This document shows positions 31,590 to 44,599 of a stretch of 64,000 bases of DNA, in pieces. The notes under the pieces were generated by a model that saw only the letters and a list, made by a program, of their open reading frames with translations, was not told the DNA's origin and made no database searches. Origin of the DNA: Marchantia polymorpha subsp. ruderalis (Eukaryota; Streptophyta; Marchantiopsida; Marchantiales; Marchantiaceae); the NCBI GenBank assembly GCA_037833965.1, contig AP031351.1, forward strand, positions 136,501 through 200,500, written 5' to 3'. The stretch's first letter is position 1. Each line of letters begins with the position of its first letter. The translations under genes and the position numbers were made by a program.

Positions 31590-34500
31590 ATGACGAGCTC
31601 GCAGGGTCGCTGGGAAATTAGCGTAGCGCAGGATGGAAGTGGGCGCTTCCGGACCGTGCAGGAAGCGATCGACGCAGTGCCTCTGAGCAATAATCGGAGA
31701 GTAGTGATCCGAATCGGCCCGGGAGTGTACAGTCAACCCATCTACGTGCCTAAGACGAAGAATTTGATCACTCTGACGGGAACCGATCCGAACCGAACCA
31801 CGTTGAGCTGGCACAACACTGCCACCAGTATTCAGCACCACCAGGCATGTCTGTCTCTCTTCTCCCTTCCGTCTCACGTTCGTTGCATTCGTCGTGATCG
31901 AGTCTGTCGTGGGCAGGATTTTCTCAGCTGGATGTGAATTGTAATCGGCATTGTGCAGGCACCCAGTGTCATCGGAACTGGAACTTTTGCCTGCGGTTCT
32001 GTCATCGTGGAGGGCGAAGATTTTATCGCCGAAAACCTCGCATTCGAGAACGCCGCACCTCAGGCATGCACTGTGAATGACTTTCGTTCAAGATGTCAGA
32101 TTTCTCCTTTGAGTCTATTCCAGCCTATCGTCCTGTGTCCCCGGTCCGAAATCTACGCTGCTATCGACGTACTGCAATCTGTCGTCTGTTGAGAACCCAT
32201 CGCAATCATCTATTGATTATACATTACAGCGAGAAAGTAAAATGCAGGGAAAAGCGTTTCTGTCTCTGTCCCGACCTCGTTTCATCGCACGATGTTGTAG
32301 GAAACAAGCCAAGCCACCGAGTCTCACCTGTCAGGAGTTCATGCTTGACTGCTGTGGTGTATTTTATCGCCTCTTGTGACCTGAATTTAGATTCGCCGCT
32401 CCATGGACAGCTTGCTGATCCTTGTTGGATGAGGTATATTTATTTACAGCAGTTTGCGCTGTTCTGGTTGGTTCTCATCTGAGTGCTTTTTAATAATCAC
32501 TCAGTAGGTGACTTCACATGCACAGTAGAGTATTCCATGTACATAATCATCTGCTCGATACGTATGTTTTGGTTTCGAGAACGCGTCAAGGGAAACCTTG
32601 GCCTGCACCTTCTTGACGTATAGTCAGGGGTGTATGTACTTTTTCTTCACAAGGTTATATGTTTTGAAGTTGAAGTTTATGAGGTTTGATCTGCTGCGCT
32701 GTGCAGGGCTCTGGCCAGGCGGTGGCAATTAGAGTAACTGCTGATCGCTGCTCTTTTTACTCCTGTCGCTTTCTTGGATGGCAGGTATGTCTACATCCCC
32801 ATTCATTGAATTGGACAATTGGCCTGTTGCGTCATGAATGTGGGATGAAGTTGTATGAATCTGAACTGTTCCTTGACCTGAATTAAGCATGAAGTTTTAC
32901 AAAAGACACAACTCAGGAATTCTCAACGAGGCCTCTCTCTGCAGTCTTGTGTACAAAAAGCATGCATGTGAGATTTTTCCTTACTGAACCAAGACAATGA
33001 CTAGAGAATGCCTAAAACTGCCGAGTATTCTTACCGTACCAGGCGAACCATATATAGAGCGAGATGTCACAAGAATCGAGCACTGAAAACCTAAACTTAT
33101 TATTCAGAATGGAGAAGCAGTGCCAACACACAAGCTCTACTCGGTTCTATTTGTTCTATATGGGAGAAAAAACCTGAAGTCTGCATCCGTGCCCATTATG
33201 TTTTGTCGTTCAATATCAGGAAATTTGTAATTTCAAAGAAGGAACATTGCCCGTGATGTCGTTATTGATGTAATCTTTTGGCAAAGATACTCCAGAGCCT
33301 GTGCTTGATCAAGACTCAAAAGAGTAACAAGTCCAATTTTTGTCCGGGAGCAGGATACAGCGTATCTCCATTACGGGAAGCAGTACTTCCGAGACTGCTA
33401 CATCGAAGGTAGTGTTGACTTTATTTTTGGCAACGCCACCGTTCTCTTGGAGCACTGTCATATACATTGTAAGTCTCAAGGGTTCATAACTGCACAGCAA
33501 CGGAAGAGTGCGGATGAATCGACTGGTTATGTTTTCCTCAGGTTTGTCCCTACATGATGAACTTCTATGCCTGCTTTTGACCCACCCACCTCCTGTACTT
33601 CACCCTCTTGTACAATATGCAGGGGAGAAATCTCTTATTATCAAAATGAATTGTTGTCGAATGTCCACCTCTTCAAAACGCGATGTGATGTCCAATCCCA
33701 CTAGAGCCGGAGTACTGGGAAAGGCTGCCCAATGGTACTCTAGATTCGATGTATTGTTTTGTCCGAGTGAAAGGATTGGCTTCGTTTTTTTTGGGTGATA
33801 ATTGTGAAAGTTTTAAGCACTGTCATGAATTTGCAACTTTTTGTTGGAGGCCGGAAGAAAATCGAGCCTGCTACCTTTAGCTTAAAGGCCAGGTATAGAG
33901 ACCAGTATACTGATTCCATTGGATTGGTGGAGTGGGCTTAGCACCGACAGCATCTGATAGAACTCTGCAGAAGGCTGCCACCCGTACATACTAAAGCCAC
34001 CCTAGATATCCTGGTCAGATAGCTGGGCCTGCGAACGTTAGGTAGATGATCGATGCCGTCAGCTGTTTCGTGAAGGCTTCACTCTTGGATACGAATCTGG
34101 TGCTCGATGTGTTTCGGAGAGCCAGGTACTGTTAAATGTTATGTTTTATCTGAACTATCAACTTCAGTTTTTCCCGGCGTTAAGAGCGACAGGGCAATCA
34201 TGTATGAAGAAGTGAGAGTAGGTCGGTCTACACCAAGGATGTGGGGCAATCTCCAAATAGGGAACATATGACCAAACGGTTGTACTCATTATCTTTTCAA
34301 GTCACTAAGGAGCAGGAGCTGACGAACAGATAATCCGGTTTGCAGGTGTGTTATCACTGGAAATGGCGACAGTAAGTCATACATGCACTTGGGCAGGCCA
34401 TGGGGGCCACACGCGAGAGTGGTGTTTGCCTACACCCATATGGACAGTTGCATACTTCCTTCAGGATGGAACAATTGGAACAATACCGCCAACGAGAAGA

Positions 34501-34905
34501 CCGCTTCCTATTCCGAGTACAGGTACCACCGAACGTGTGCTCCCTGTAGCAAACCAAAACCATTTTGTCTGTTTGAGCCACGTCGCGAGGACTGACTGTG
34601 CCTTGCAGAGAATGTTGTAGATACAGTTTTGCACTGCTATCACTGAACAAGCATCGAGGTAGCTCAAGCGGGTGTTTGCTGAAAGTGGTAGAGGTGTTCC
34701 GACTCTCACACACACACTCTCCTCGTGCAGATGTTCAGGCCCTGGCAGTGATCTCAGAAAGCGTGTCCCTTGGTTCACGAGATTGTCCGATGTTGAAGCG
34801 TCCCAGTTTCTGACGACTCTTTTCATAGATCCACGACGCTCTTGGATACATGCCCGAGACCTGCATTCCACTTCGCCCAGCTTCCCTGTACCTCTATCAG
34901 CGTAG
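31590..34905 (+). CDS. PME31: pectin methylesterase (PME31 type), 6 exons
   Basis: The exons are 31590-31844, 31959-32063, 32707-32784, 33354-33541, 34346-34522 and 34731-34905, in phase, giving 325 residues. The enzyme de-esterifies cell-wall homogalacturonan. Catalytic landmarks are all visible: GSGQAVAIRV (Gln), CRFLGWQDTAYLHYGKQY (Gln-Asp), YIEGSVDFIFGNA (Asp) and LGRPWGP (Arg). The ATG at 31590 begins MTSSQGRWEISVAQDGSG, which matches the family start. No Met lies upstream in frame. There is no PMEI-type pro-region and no obvious signal peptide, as in Arabidopsis PME31 (remembered length 317). Length and wording fit that ortholog group closely. Introns 1 and 2 appear to start with GC (CAG|GCATG), since family continuity HHQ-APSVIG and AAPQ-GSGQ requires it. 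The others are GT-AG. The C-terminus after FIDP diverges from the usual PWL motif. Confidence 0.88.
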
Positions 34906-37626
34906 TCGAAGTCTACTGCAGCTCGGTCACAGAGCGCTTGAAGCTGGGAGTACAAGAAGCAGAGCTAGAAACTTGGTGTAGGCTCACTGCATTCCATGCA
35001 ATGTCAATACAGGTCACACTTTCATCAAATGTCCAGGTAAATTCGCTCTACGCACGAAGAGAAGAAGATGGTGCCCCTGCTCGATCTGGGATGTCAATTG
35101 CCAGTCACTTTGTTTACTACAGGTCATTCACATTTATTTGCTGATGTCCTGCAACAAGAAACTCTTTGGAGGTGATGAAGTCTATGGTCAAATCTTGTGA
35201 AACAATTATGGTCCAAAATAGCTACCCTTCCACAGGCCAGATGGGAAAATATAGGAGGTATGATTGACAAGTTTGATATTCATTTTTGTAAACATCTTCA
35301 GTTCTTCAGAGGGGAAATCGCAAAATATTTGTCGATAAGTCATCAAGTCATGTGAATAAAGCATAAGAGCCAATCACAAATGTGCTTAATGTTTCTAAAA
35401 ATGGAAATGGGTTTCACTAAATTCAAACTATTAAGATGTCGATTTTATAAATATTGTGTAAATGAGTTTATCTACTGAGAATAGAGCATATGAACAATTA
35501 TATTGAGAAATATTCTATTCACAAATTGAGCAAACAGCACAATCTTGAAGATATTGGATATCTCTATATTCTCAATGAGCATATTTCACGATAAATTATG
35601 CTCTACATCTCAGTTAGCAATGATTGATATAAAACTATGTTGGACCTTATTTACTTTTATATGTTAAGAAGATTTTATTTTTTGTACTCGTGCAAAATAA
35701 ACACGGATCATTGTTCTCGTTGCTTGATTTGCATTATCTTGCAGCCTTTGGCGAGAAGCAAGAAACGGCAGAGGCCGGAGACGTTTGTGCCCAACGAAGA
35801 TTAGATCTCGATGTAGACAAAAATCCGTGTAATTAGAAAACGTTTAAAGCATGGACTGGCCAAGTCCCAACAGCCTGAATACTCTTGAAGCAAGAACGTT
35901 AAACATATGACAAAGAATGGTGAGATATATTTTAAATGAAGAAACGGAAAAGACTTGTATATGAATTCATGTAGATTTTTCATCTCTAAATGAAGAAAAT
36001 AATATCGAAAAACATTTGTTCAAATTATATCTCAATGAGATATGATCCAATAAATATATTCAAAGATGTATATAACATTAATCACATATCATCATATTCA
36101 ACCACATCCTAGGATAAGATTGTTTCTCCAAACTATTGAACTAGCATAATCCATTATAGATACTGTCTAGTCTTCGGTTTTAAACAAATGTGTTTGATTA
36201 AGAATATTCTCTTAAGACAATTGACCACTCAATCATGATGATGTTTTATTTAACCTTTCACCATAAGACATACTCTAATGTCAAGTTTTATATCAAACAT
36301 TTGATGAATAGAAAAAATAAGTAGTTATCATTTCAAAAAACTTCAAGTGTGATGAGTGAAACATAAACTGTGAATAGAATATAATTATATCGACAAGCGA
36401 CATAGAGAATGGATTTGATTAGAAAAACATTAAATATTTTATAGAAATGTTGTTACATGTGTCTATTTCTTAAATGAAAGTTCACATTGTTAAACAAAAT
36501 CAGAATCATAGATTCAATATCTAGGATGAAAATATTTTTGACATGAAATGAACATTGATATGGAATACTGGTTTGTTCAAAATCTCTTGAGGAAAGATTG
36601 AAAATTATTCAATTATTTTTCAAAACTTTATATTTGTATCCATAAAAATAAAATTCTTGTTACTTTTCATACAATTTCTGAGTTTATTATTAATTTTATA
36701 ATTTAGATTGAAAAGATAATGTTTTTGAACTATCTTTTGTACAATCGTATATTTTTGAGATTGAATATATGATTGCTAGTTGTTGCCGATATCACAAATT
36801 TAACGTTTATTTGATCCAATTCAACGGCGGTTTTTCTAGTATTTCAAAAAGGATAAACTACGGTGACTTGATATCTTTTAAATTTTATAAAACTGAAGTA
36901 TACATGAATTTTGGAATTATGACAAGTTACTACTAACATGTATAATTCTGAACTCTTCAAATTGTCAGCAAGATGTATTAGTGCAAGTAGACCAGGACTC
37001 ATAAATTCTGGCAAATTTTCATGTTAATTTTGGCATTTGCCAAAATTAAGATAGCCTTATTCTTAAAACTTCCAATGTGTGTGTTTTCATCCGAGTGAAA
37101 TCAATTTTTTCTTTCTTCAATCTTTGCAATTCCAGCCCAAGGTGAAGAAAATAACTAAAAAAAATACTTTAAGTGATAGCTAGTCTCATAAACAAAGATG
37201 AATTGGTAGATAAAAAAATACAAGTTTTCTATATTAATAGAAATAAATTAAATAATTAGATTTCTGGCTTGAACATTTTCATTTTATTATTATCATTTGG
37301 AATTTGAGCATTTTGAATAATTTCGCATGAATAAAGTAATCTTATTTTTTTCACTCCCGATTTGCCCGTACATACTCATAATGTCCAATTACATTTCTTT
37401 ATTTTACTCCATTTTCCTACATGTTTCCTGATCCCGACTCTGGGTCACGCACGCTTTTGGCCACATCTCATAGGCTAATTCACTCCTCCCCTCGATGAAC
37501 TTCCCTTGGAGCTTTCAAATGGTTCGCAACGATGGACCTACATGTGTAGAGACGTCTTGGCACTTTGGCCAGATTAATTCTGGAAAAACTTGCGTCTTAA
37601 AATAGATCGCAAGATTTAATGAATAC

Positions 37627-37657
37627 ATCGGCCTCAATGTAGACCATTGAGGCCGAT
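37627..37657. repeat. hairpin, 13-base perfect arms
   Basis: Arms ATCGGCCTCAATG and its exact complement are separated by TAGAC. The GC content stands out against the AT-rich surroundings. Nothing ties it to a gene. Confidence 0.6.
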
Positions 37658-40252
37658 AGTACTAGACTGATAAGCAGCTGAGCCACCTCGTACCTGTTCC
37701 ACCGGGTCCAGCCCGTCCACCTGAAAATCGTGTCCCTCCTCCAAAAGTTGCGGAAGTACGCTGATCAATAAATAGAGTACGTCGTCAGAGCGGGGACCTT
37801 ATAATCTGAGGACCGGAGTACCCGAACAGGGACGATGAAATGATCACCGGGAGGCATCCGCCATGCAGCCAGGGACGCCTCAGGAGGCAACCAGGTTGGT
37901 GGAGATGCGACTACGTTGAAAGGAAACCGAAAGAATGTATTGCTGTTTAAGAAAGAATCGAAATTGAGCCGAATTTATGAAGGAAAGACACGTACACTTG
38001 GAGTATTCTTCATGAACGCTTTGAAAGATATTATTGAAAATTACCGACCACCTGGTTGGGACGCACCGGTTTGGGACTATTTGCTCGAAAAGCCCCGCTT
38101 TCCCCTCACCCCTCTAGCTGTCATCCTGCTGATGTTCAATAACCTTTCCCCTTGATTCATATGCAATATAATGAATATCACCAAAAACATATCCAAGATA
38201 AGTAAAGCGTTTGGATAGGATGACATAAAAAAATAAAAGTTAAGAAATATGTTGCGAAAAGGAAAAGAGTATCTTGTCAAGCCCCCACGTGGATGTTCAA
38301 GACTTCCACACGGTCGCAATGAAAAACTGTGATTTATTCTATGATGTTTTGACTATCTAGATGAAACAATATACATAATACAAAGCATAAAAACATCACA
38401 CAATGTGAATGTCAAATAATTGATCCAATGTCACTGTCTAATCATCTGTGTGGACTATGAATACATATTGCATTAAAAGACTATACAATGTGCTAAAGAG
38501 GACAATACCCCACGGTTGTGTTAGATGGCTAACAAGCCAAATTATATTTTCAAAGTTCCATATAACTAGGAAAAAAAAATTTATCTTCCTATATACGTAT
38601 ACTTGGTGACATAAACCAAAACATCTTTTTTCTTTCTTGATCAATAAGGATGATTTATATTTTCTTCGAAATAATTATTGTGAGTTATTTTTAATCATTT
38701 CTAAAACAAGAACATGTTTTGTAATAAAAAAACCATACATATATATGCTCTTATCTTATCGAATGCAACACATCTATAATTTTCTTTCACTATTGACCCA
38801 TGTTAAATATTGCAAGTCTATTCCATAGCTGATATTTTATATTATTTTTCAAATATGAAGAATAGTTTGTACAACCATTGACTCATAAGTTTATAATACT
38901 CATGTTGATGACCACATCAAGCTCAAAAACTTATCCTTGACACTTATATTTATATAATGAGAGTACAAGGGTCCAATCTATAAAGACATACTTTTTCAAA
39001 TTTAGAATAAAATAATCATAAACAAAAATTTCAAATTTCTATAATGAATTGCATGTTGATGTTGTTGATTTACTACAGTAGATTGTGTATCTTTTATGCA
39101 CATCAAAAAAAATTGAACACTAAGAATTTATGTAATATCCTAAAAGACAATAAAATTTTCTGTCTTTCGATAGTATAGAAAAAAATTGATAAAAAGAGAA
39201 TATATCATGATCTCTGCATAAATTAAAAGAAGAGTAAATTTTTAAAATCAATATCGAGTAAGCTAACATTCGTACAAGATTGATCAACTTTAATTTAATC
39301 TTTTACTATATGCTTCATCAAAAAATAATGATTTTCTATTGAAAAACATGTCAACATGATGTGATACTATAGTATCACACCATCAACAATTTCCCATTAT
39401 TCAATATTATGAGAAACTTATTTAAGTTTTTTAAAAAGAACTTCTAAGGATGCTATGAATGTAAAAAGAATAGAAGTATAGGAATGATATAGATATATCT
39501 AAAATCAATATTAGACTAAAATAAACCTAAGAATATTTGCAAATGTAATGACTTACATGGGGTATAAACTACATCTCCGTAATTTACAAATAAATTTTCA
39601 GCTATGAAAAAAGAGGTAAACAAAGTCGTCATATCCCATTAACAGATTTAGCTTGGGTTAAATCAATGTCATAACTTCATTCAATTATATAATGAAGAGG
39701 ATAAATATCATGCTTTACATTTTGACACTTTTGTATTCAATCATAGGCAAAATATTTGAATTTTATCGACAAACCAAAATTTGTTAGCTCTTTATCTTTC
39801 TACACATCTATAGCAAAGTCCAAGATGAAAAAACTTGTTCAAAAGAAATCAAATCATACACTTTGATACTTTAACAATAAAGCAAAATCATATTGACGTG
39901 ATAACTAATTAACATCATGTTAATTTAGGTCTGTCGAATGTGTATGCAGCAATGTCATTATCAAATTATCAAAGAAGAGATTATTGTATAAATTTTTCAT
40001 AATGAGCTACGAAAATAATAATTTTATTAAAATTTATGTGTACTAAACATAGAAATTTTTTTCCCCATAATTTATTCTTTAACGATCATAAAAATACATA
40101 TTAAAGATATCATTGAAGATAATTGAAATTTTTATCTTATCGAAACAATTGAAATCTTATTGATGGATTCTGAATTGATGCTGAAGGATTTATTAAGAAC
40201 ATTGTTAATGTCTTCCGTTATATACTATATAAGTTTTGTCTTCTGTTATATG

Positions 40253-40374
40253 CATAAATAAAAAATGAAATAAACCTTATCTTATATCAATCAGTTTGAT
40301 ATGTTCCATCGTAAGTTTATTTAAACTGTAAACTGATTGATATAAGATAAGCTTTATTTTATTTTTTATTTATG
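40253..40374. repeat. 45-base inverted repeat with 32-base loop, MITE-like
   Basis: Bases 40253-40297 and 40330-40374 are complementary over 45 positions with two mismatches. The 122-base AT-rich unit has the form of a small foldback or MITE. No clear target-site duplication was seen. It could yield small RNAs if transcribed. Confidence 0.65.
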
Positions 40375-42748
40375 AATGTATTGCATCAGAGATACAAAGT
40401 CAATAATATTAATAGATTGATATGAAAAGGGCATAAAACTTTTCCCATTCATCTATATATAGTTTTCAATATTTAAATAAATGAATATTTTAAACCTTAA
40501 AAAATGATTTTTTGCACAGTTGTAAAACTGTCTATATATAAAAATTGAAGGACATATGGGTCTTTGCTGTACTACTCAACGTGCCCAAAGATACCACATG
40601 TTCATGATTCAGCTTATTTTGAACTATTCTATGTATATATTTATATATTTATTTTTTTCCCTTGCAATAGTTAGACATCACATCTGCAATGAAGCTCTTT
40701 TTAGTCTTTGATCTTGGAAGAACAGCTGATATTTTTCTACACTTCCTTTTATCACCAGTACTGAAGTAGTGTATCACTTCATCGGAATCAAAATTGAAGA
40801 TTGAATATATAGTCTAAAATAATAATACATATTGACTCTCTAGTTTTCTCTCGGGCATGATTTTCGTTGATTCTCTCCTTGCCTGTTTGTACCTTTAGTC
40901 CATGTGATTTCATCCCGTTTATTCATTCGATGAGTCTTTGATTTCCGTAACTGGTAACAATAAGAAGTGGGGACCACATGGATATGAAAAGGGTGTTGAG
41001 TGTTTGGCTTCATGGTACCTTTTCAAAACCTCCACAATGAAAAAAAAACAAAACAGACCAAGGACCAGGCCCTATGATATATATATTTATCTTATCCACA
41101 TCTGCAAATAACAAGAGTATTTCAGGCATCACTTAACCTACTATTCTCACACATTTATTTTAAAACTTTTTTTTATTGAAACAGAGTGTATACATCGCAA
41201 TCATGGATGTGCCATGCGAGCCATTGATTTAAGTTGATCCGGTCACAGACAAATAAATAATGAGAGGAGCGGAGAGTCCATATTCAAGCATCGATATGTA
41301 TTTCTTCGGAGAAAGAGCAACTGTTTAAAGAGATCAGATGTGACTCCATCGCAGCTGCTTGGGACCGAACGGTGAACATGATAAAGGTTAGGACAGCCTC
41401 AAGCAGTCACCAAGATTTGCCACAAGGTCATGGCGCTCGAAATAGACTCTCATGTCTACCACTAGCGCTCCTTTTGTTACAAGTAAAGCTCTCACTATAA
41501 GACTGGAAAAATGTCTTCCAAGATATATTTTATTATATATATATAGAAAGAAAAAGAGAGAGAGAGAGCTAGTACTCTCTCATGAGAGAATTTTTTTAAA
41601 TATACTGTAATACATGTGGTATTTCGTATTTCACGTGAGAGTAGAAATATGGTAGATTATATTTGGTTAGTATGTCCATGTAAATTTGAAAATATGAGAT
41701 ATTTACAAAATATTACAGATGATAACATTTCAAAGAAAATGATTACACATGTTCATCCACAGGTAATGTGTAGAATGCAGCAGACACGGTATCGAAATAC
41801 AAGAGGATGCAAATATGTCTACTCTTTGTATGGATGCAAAAACATATAATGGATATACTTCAGCCGTCATGGGTATCTTTTTTCTATATGTCATTATAGA
41901 GGCTCATGGTTCATATGCCCTTTTACATAAGGCACTGGAACTATCTAACAGGAAAGCGGGTGATATTCTGTGACACCAATCATGTTGGTTATGATTCCTT
42001 GAAGGCTGGGATGCTGGTGTTGTTTGTACACCCAGATAGTATGGATATAGTAGTTGCAATAATATTATTTTCACATGCTGATGCTGATGTAGCCAATCCC
42101 CTTATTTCATCCCTATGTGGCGTGGCAGGATATTGCTTATCCTTCTCTCCATAGTACCTGGTTCCCCTCCTGTCAAATTATGTTCAGCAAAGGCCACCAT
42201 GGATTCATCGAGAATCACTTGGTCTCAAAATCAGGTGATCATGCTGTCTCATTTCACCGAGTCAAGTTGGTAATCTCTCCTGTTGTCCGAGGTGAGGTGG
42301 CTTTTTGACTCATAATTGGATTTTTCATCGATGTTTTCTCCTGAGCTTTGTGATGGAATTTAGTATAGAACTTCTGCAACGCTGTGCTTGAGAAAACCCG
42401 AGTCGGGCCCGACTGAATCTGTGTCGTTTACCGTCCGTACCCAAATGTGATGCACATCTGAATCCTGCCGTAGCAGGAGAGATATGCGTGTTTTAATCTG
42501 GCCCTGTTCGTGTGCATCATATGTAGCCTCCTAAGATTGAACTCAGGATCTGAAGCCCTTCCTTGGCGAAGCTCTATTTCACTATTGTACAAGTGACGGC
42601 CCGATTGGACTGGATCAACTCATTCTTATGTAATAAAATTCATCTCTTTGTTGACACGTCGGCTAAGTCCAGTCATGACTGCGACCAAAAGGAACTCGTT
42701 GGCTCTTGAAAATCGACGATGTGACGGAATCTCACGTTTACTTTGGCT

Positions 42749-42787
42749 AACAGTGAAACACAGAGCGATGCTCTGTGTCTCACTGTT
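42749..42787. repeat. hairpin, 18-base arms
   Basis: Arms starting AACAGTGAAACACAGAGC pair with 42770-42787 with one mismatch across a three-base loop. It lies in sequence without a recognisable gene. Confidence 0.6.
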
Positions 42788-44599
42788 AAGGTCTAGGACT
42801 TCGATTCTTCGCTGTAGATCTGGAATTTTCTGACCATCATTACACACCATCTGTAAGTCATCCGGCGTCACTGGACCAAGCACAGCAGCACGCACCGTCG
42901 GTGGTACTGTTAGTGGTGAAGAAGGTGTTGGTGCAAATTCCTGTACTATGTCGATGGCGGCCCTGCGTGTACGTCACTGATCTCCGCAGGAAATACTAAA
43001 AAAAAATTCAGTATTGAGCAAAACTTGTTGGGGACATTTAGAACTGGAAGCAGGATTTGAATGTGCGCTCTGTGTTCACGCGTAATGAATAAGTGGATGC
43101 TCATATGCATAAGTTTTCTGTACTGAATATTGAACAAAGAGTATTGCAGGTAATCGGTTCGAATAGTTCTTGGGTGGCAGGGTTTATCTGTGTGGTCGAT
43201 CGATCATGATAGGAGGCATCGGCGGATACCCACGTTCAATGTAGGCTGTGGAACATGTGGATAAGACTATACTGAATAGATGCGTTTCGTGTGTTCTGTG
43301 GGATTTGGGAGACAATGATTGACTCCTGTCGAGGAGAATCACGAGATACGTTCCACAATCTCGGGTCATGACAGATCGATCTTTCATGATGGTTGCCATA
43401 TCGCTGAGTCTGATCGTTGTTGATCAAATGTAACCTTCTCTTCCCACATCCGACACAAACCACACCTCAATCTGAAGTCAACGCACGTTTTCGGATATCG
43501 TCAGTGTATTCCTTTCTCTACATCTGTTTGGCTCTGTAAGTGAACATGTGAGGAGGATCAGAAGCCCCATCAGTGGAGATTTCTTACAGCAATGCTAAAC
43601 AGAACTTTCATCCAAATTCATGGGGCTGCTTTTCCAGCTGCGCCAATTGCCTCTACACCTCAGTTGTTTCTCCGACTTCATTGCGGGATGTTCTGTGACC
43701 GATGACAACGCTCTACGCTTTCCATCAGAGAGTTCCGACGTATCTGAATTGCCAACCAAAGCTGCAGAGAGGGTCTTCTAAGATTCCGAGCAGACATCCC
43801 AAGCTAGAGGTCGTTATTTTCGTTGCTTCGACAAGGTTTGCAACCCAGCAGACCAACCGACTGCCTAATCTGGCAGCTCCGAAGTTCAGAGTAAAGCTCA
43901 TCGGATGCGATGCGACGAGCGTCATAGTCTGGCCGTATTCAGAGGACAAACTGCAAACGCAGTGTACATTTCAACAGAATTCGGTTGTCTCGAGCTTGTG
44001 ACGAGTTATGTTCCCCCGTCACAGGAAAGGATACCAGAGCATCTGCGGCCAGAATGTCTGAGCGCAAGGAATCCGGGCATCCGCTACGGAGCCACATTAT
44101 GAATGAATTGCTGATGGATCGATCGAATCCGAGCAGCGTGGCACCATCTCGGTGTCGGTGGGGCTGCGCGAAGAGCTCGATGAGCTGCAGACAGTACATG
44201 CACCGGGAGCCGGCGCCATGGCAACTGCGAAACCAACGTCGTCGAGTGAGGTTGACCTACGTAGTAGTAGTAGTCGTAGTCGGAGGCAGAAATGAACCGC
44301 GTCGGCAAGGCGTCAGCCGCAGTTCAGATCAGTTCAGTTCCTGTGGGGCTGTGCGGATCGAGCTCTGAGTTCCGCGAGGAACGTTGCCTGGGAGCACCTC
44401 CAGGTGGCGCCTCAAGCCCGAGCCCGAGCCCGGGGCCGGGGCCATCTCAGGCTGTCTGTCACGCCCCCGGCGGGTGGGGGTGGGGTTGGCGGGTGGGGCA
44501 CTTGCGTACGTTGTAGAAGGAGCAGGCGCGTCGAGCGGAATAGCGACTCTCACACTATACGATCTCCGACAGGGAACGGCGACCAGGCCCCCTTCCGCC

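Larger units (their letters stand above)
34906..44599. other. AT-rich gene desert with hairpins
   Basis: No coding gene could be supported over nearly 10 kb. 35100-41600 is extremely AT-rich. Structured sites listed separately lie at 37627-37657, 40253-40374 and 42749-42787. A GA microsatellite sits near 41555. From about 43600 the sequence becomes GC-richer as it approaches the kinase pseudogene and may contain more of its decayed upstream part, but I see no convincing motif there. Confidence 0.4.

Noticed and set aside
42626-42895. 89-codon minus-strand frame
   Set aside because: It is centred on the 18-base hairpin and has no recognisable domain or splice partners.
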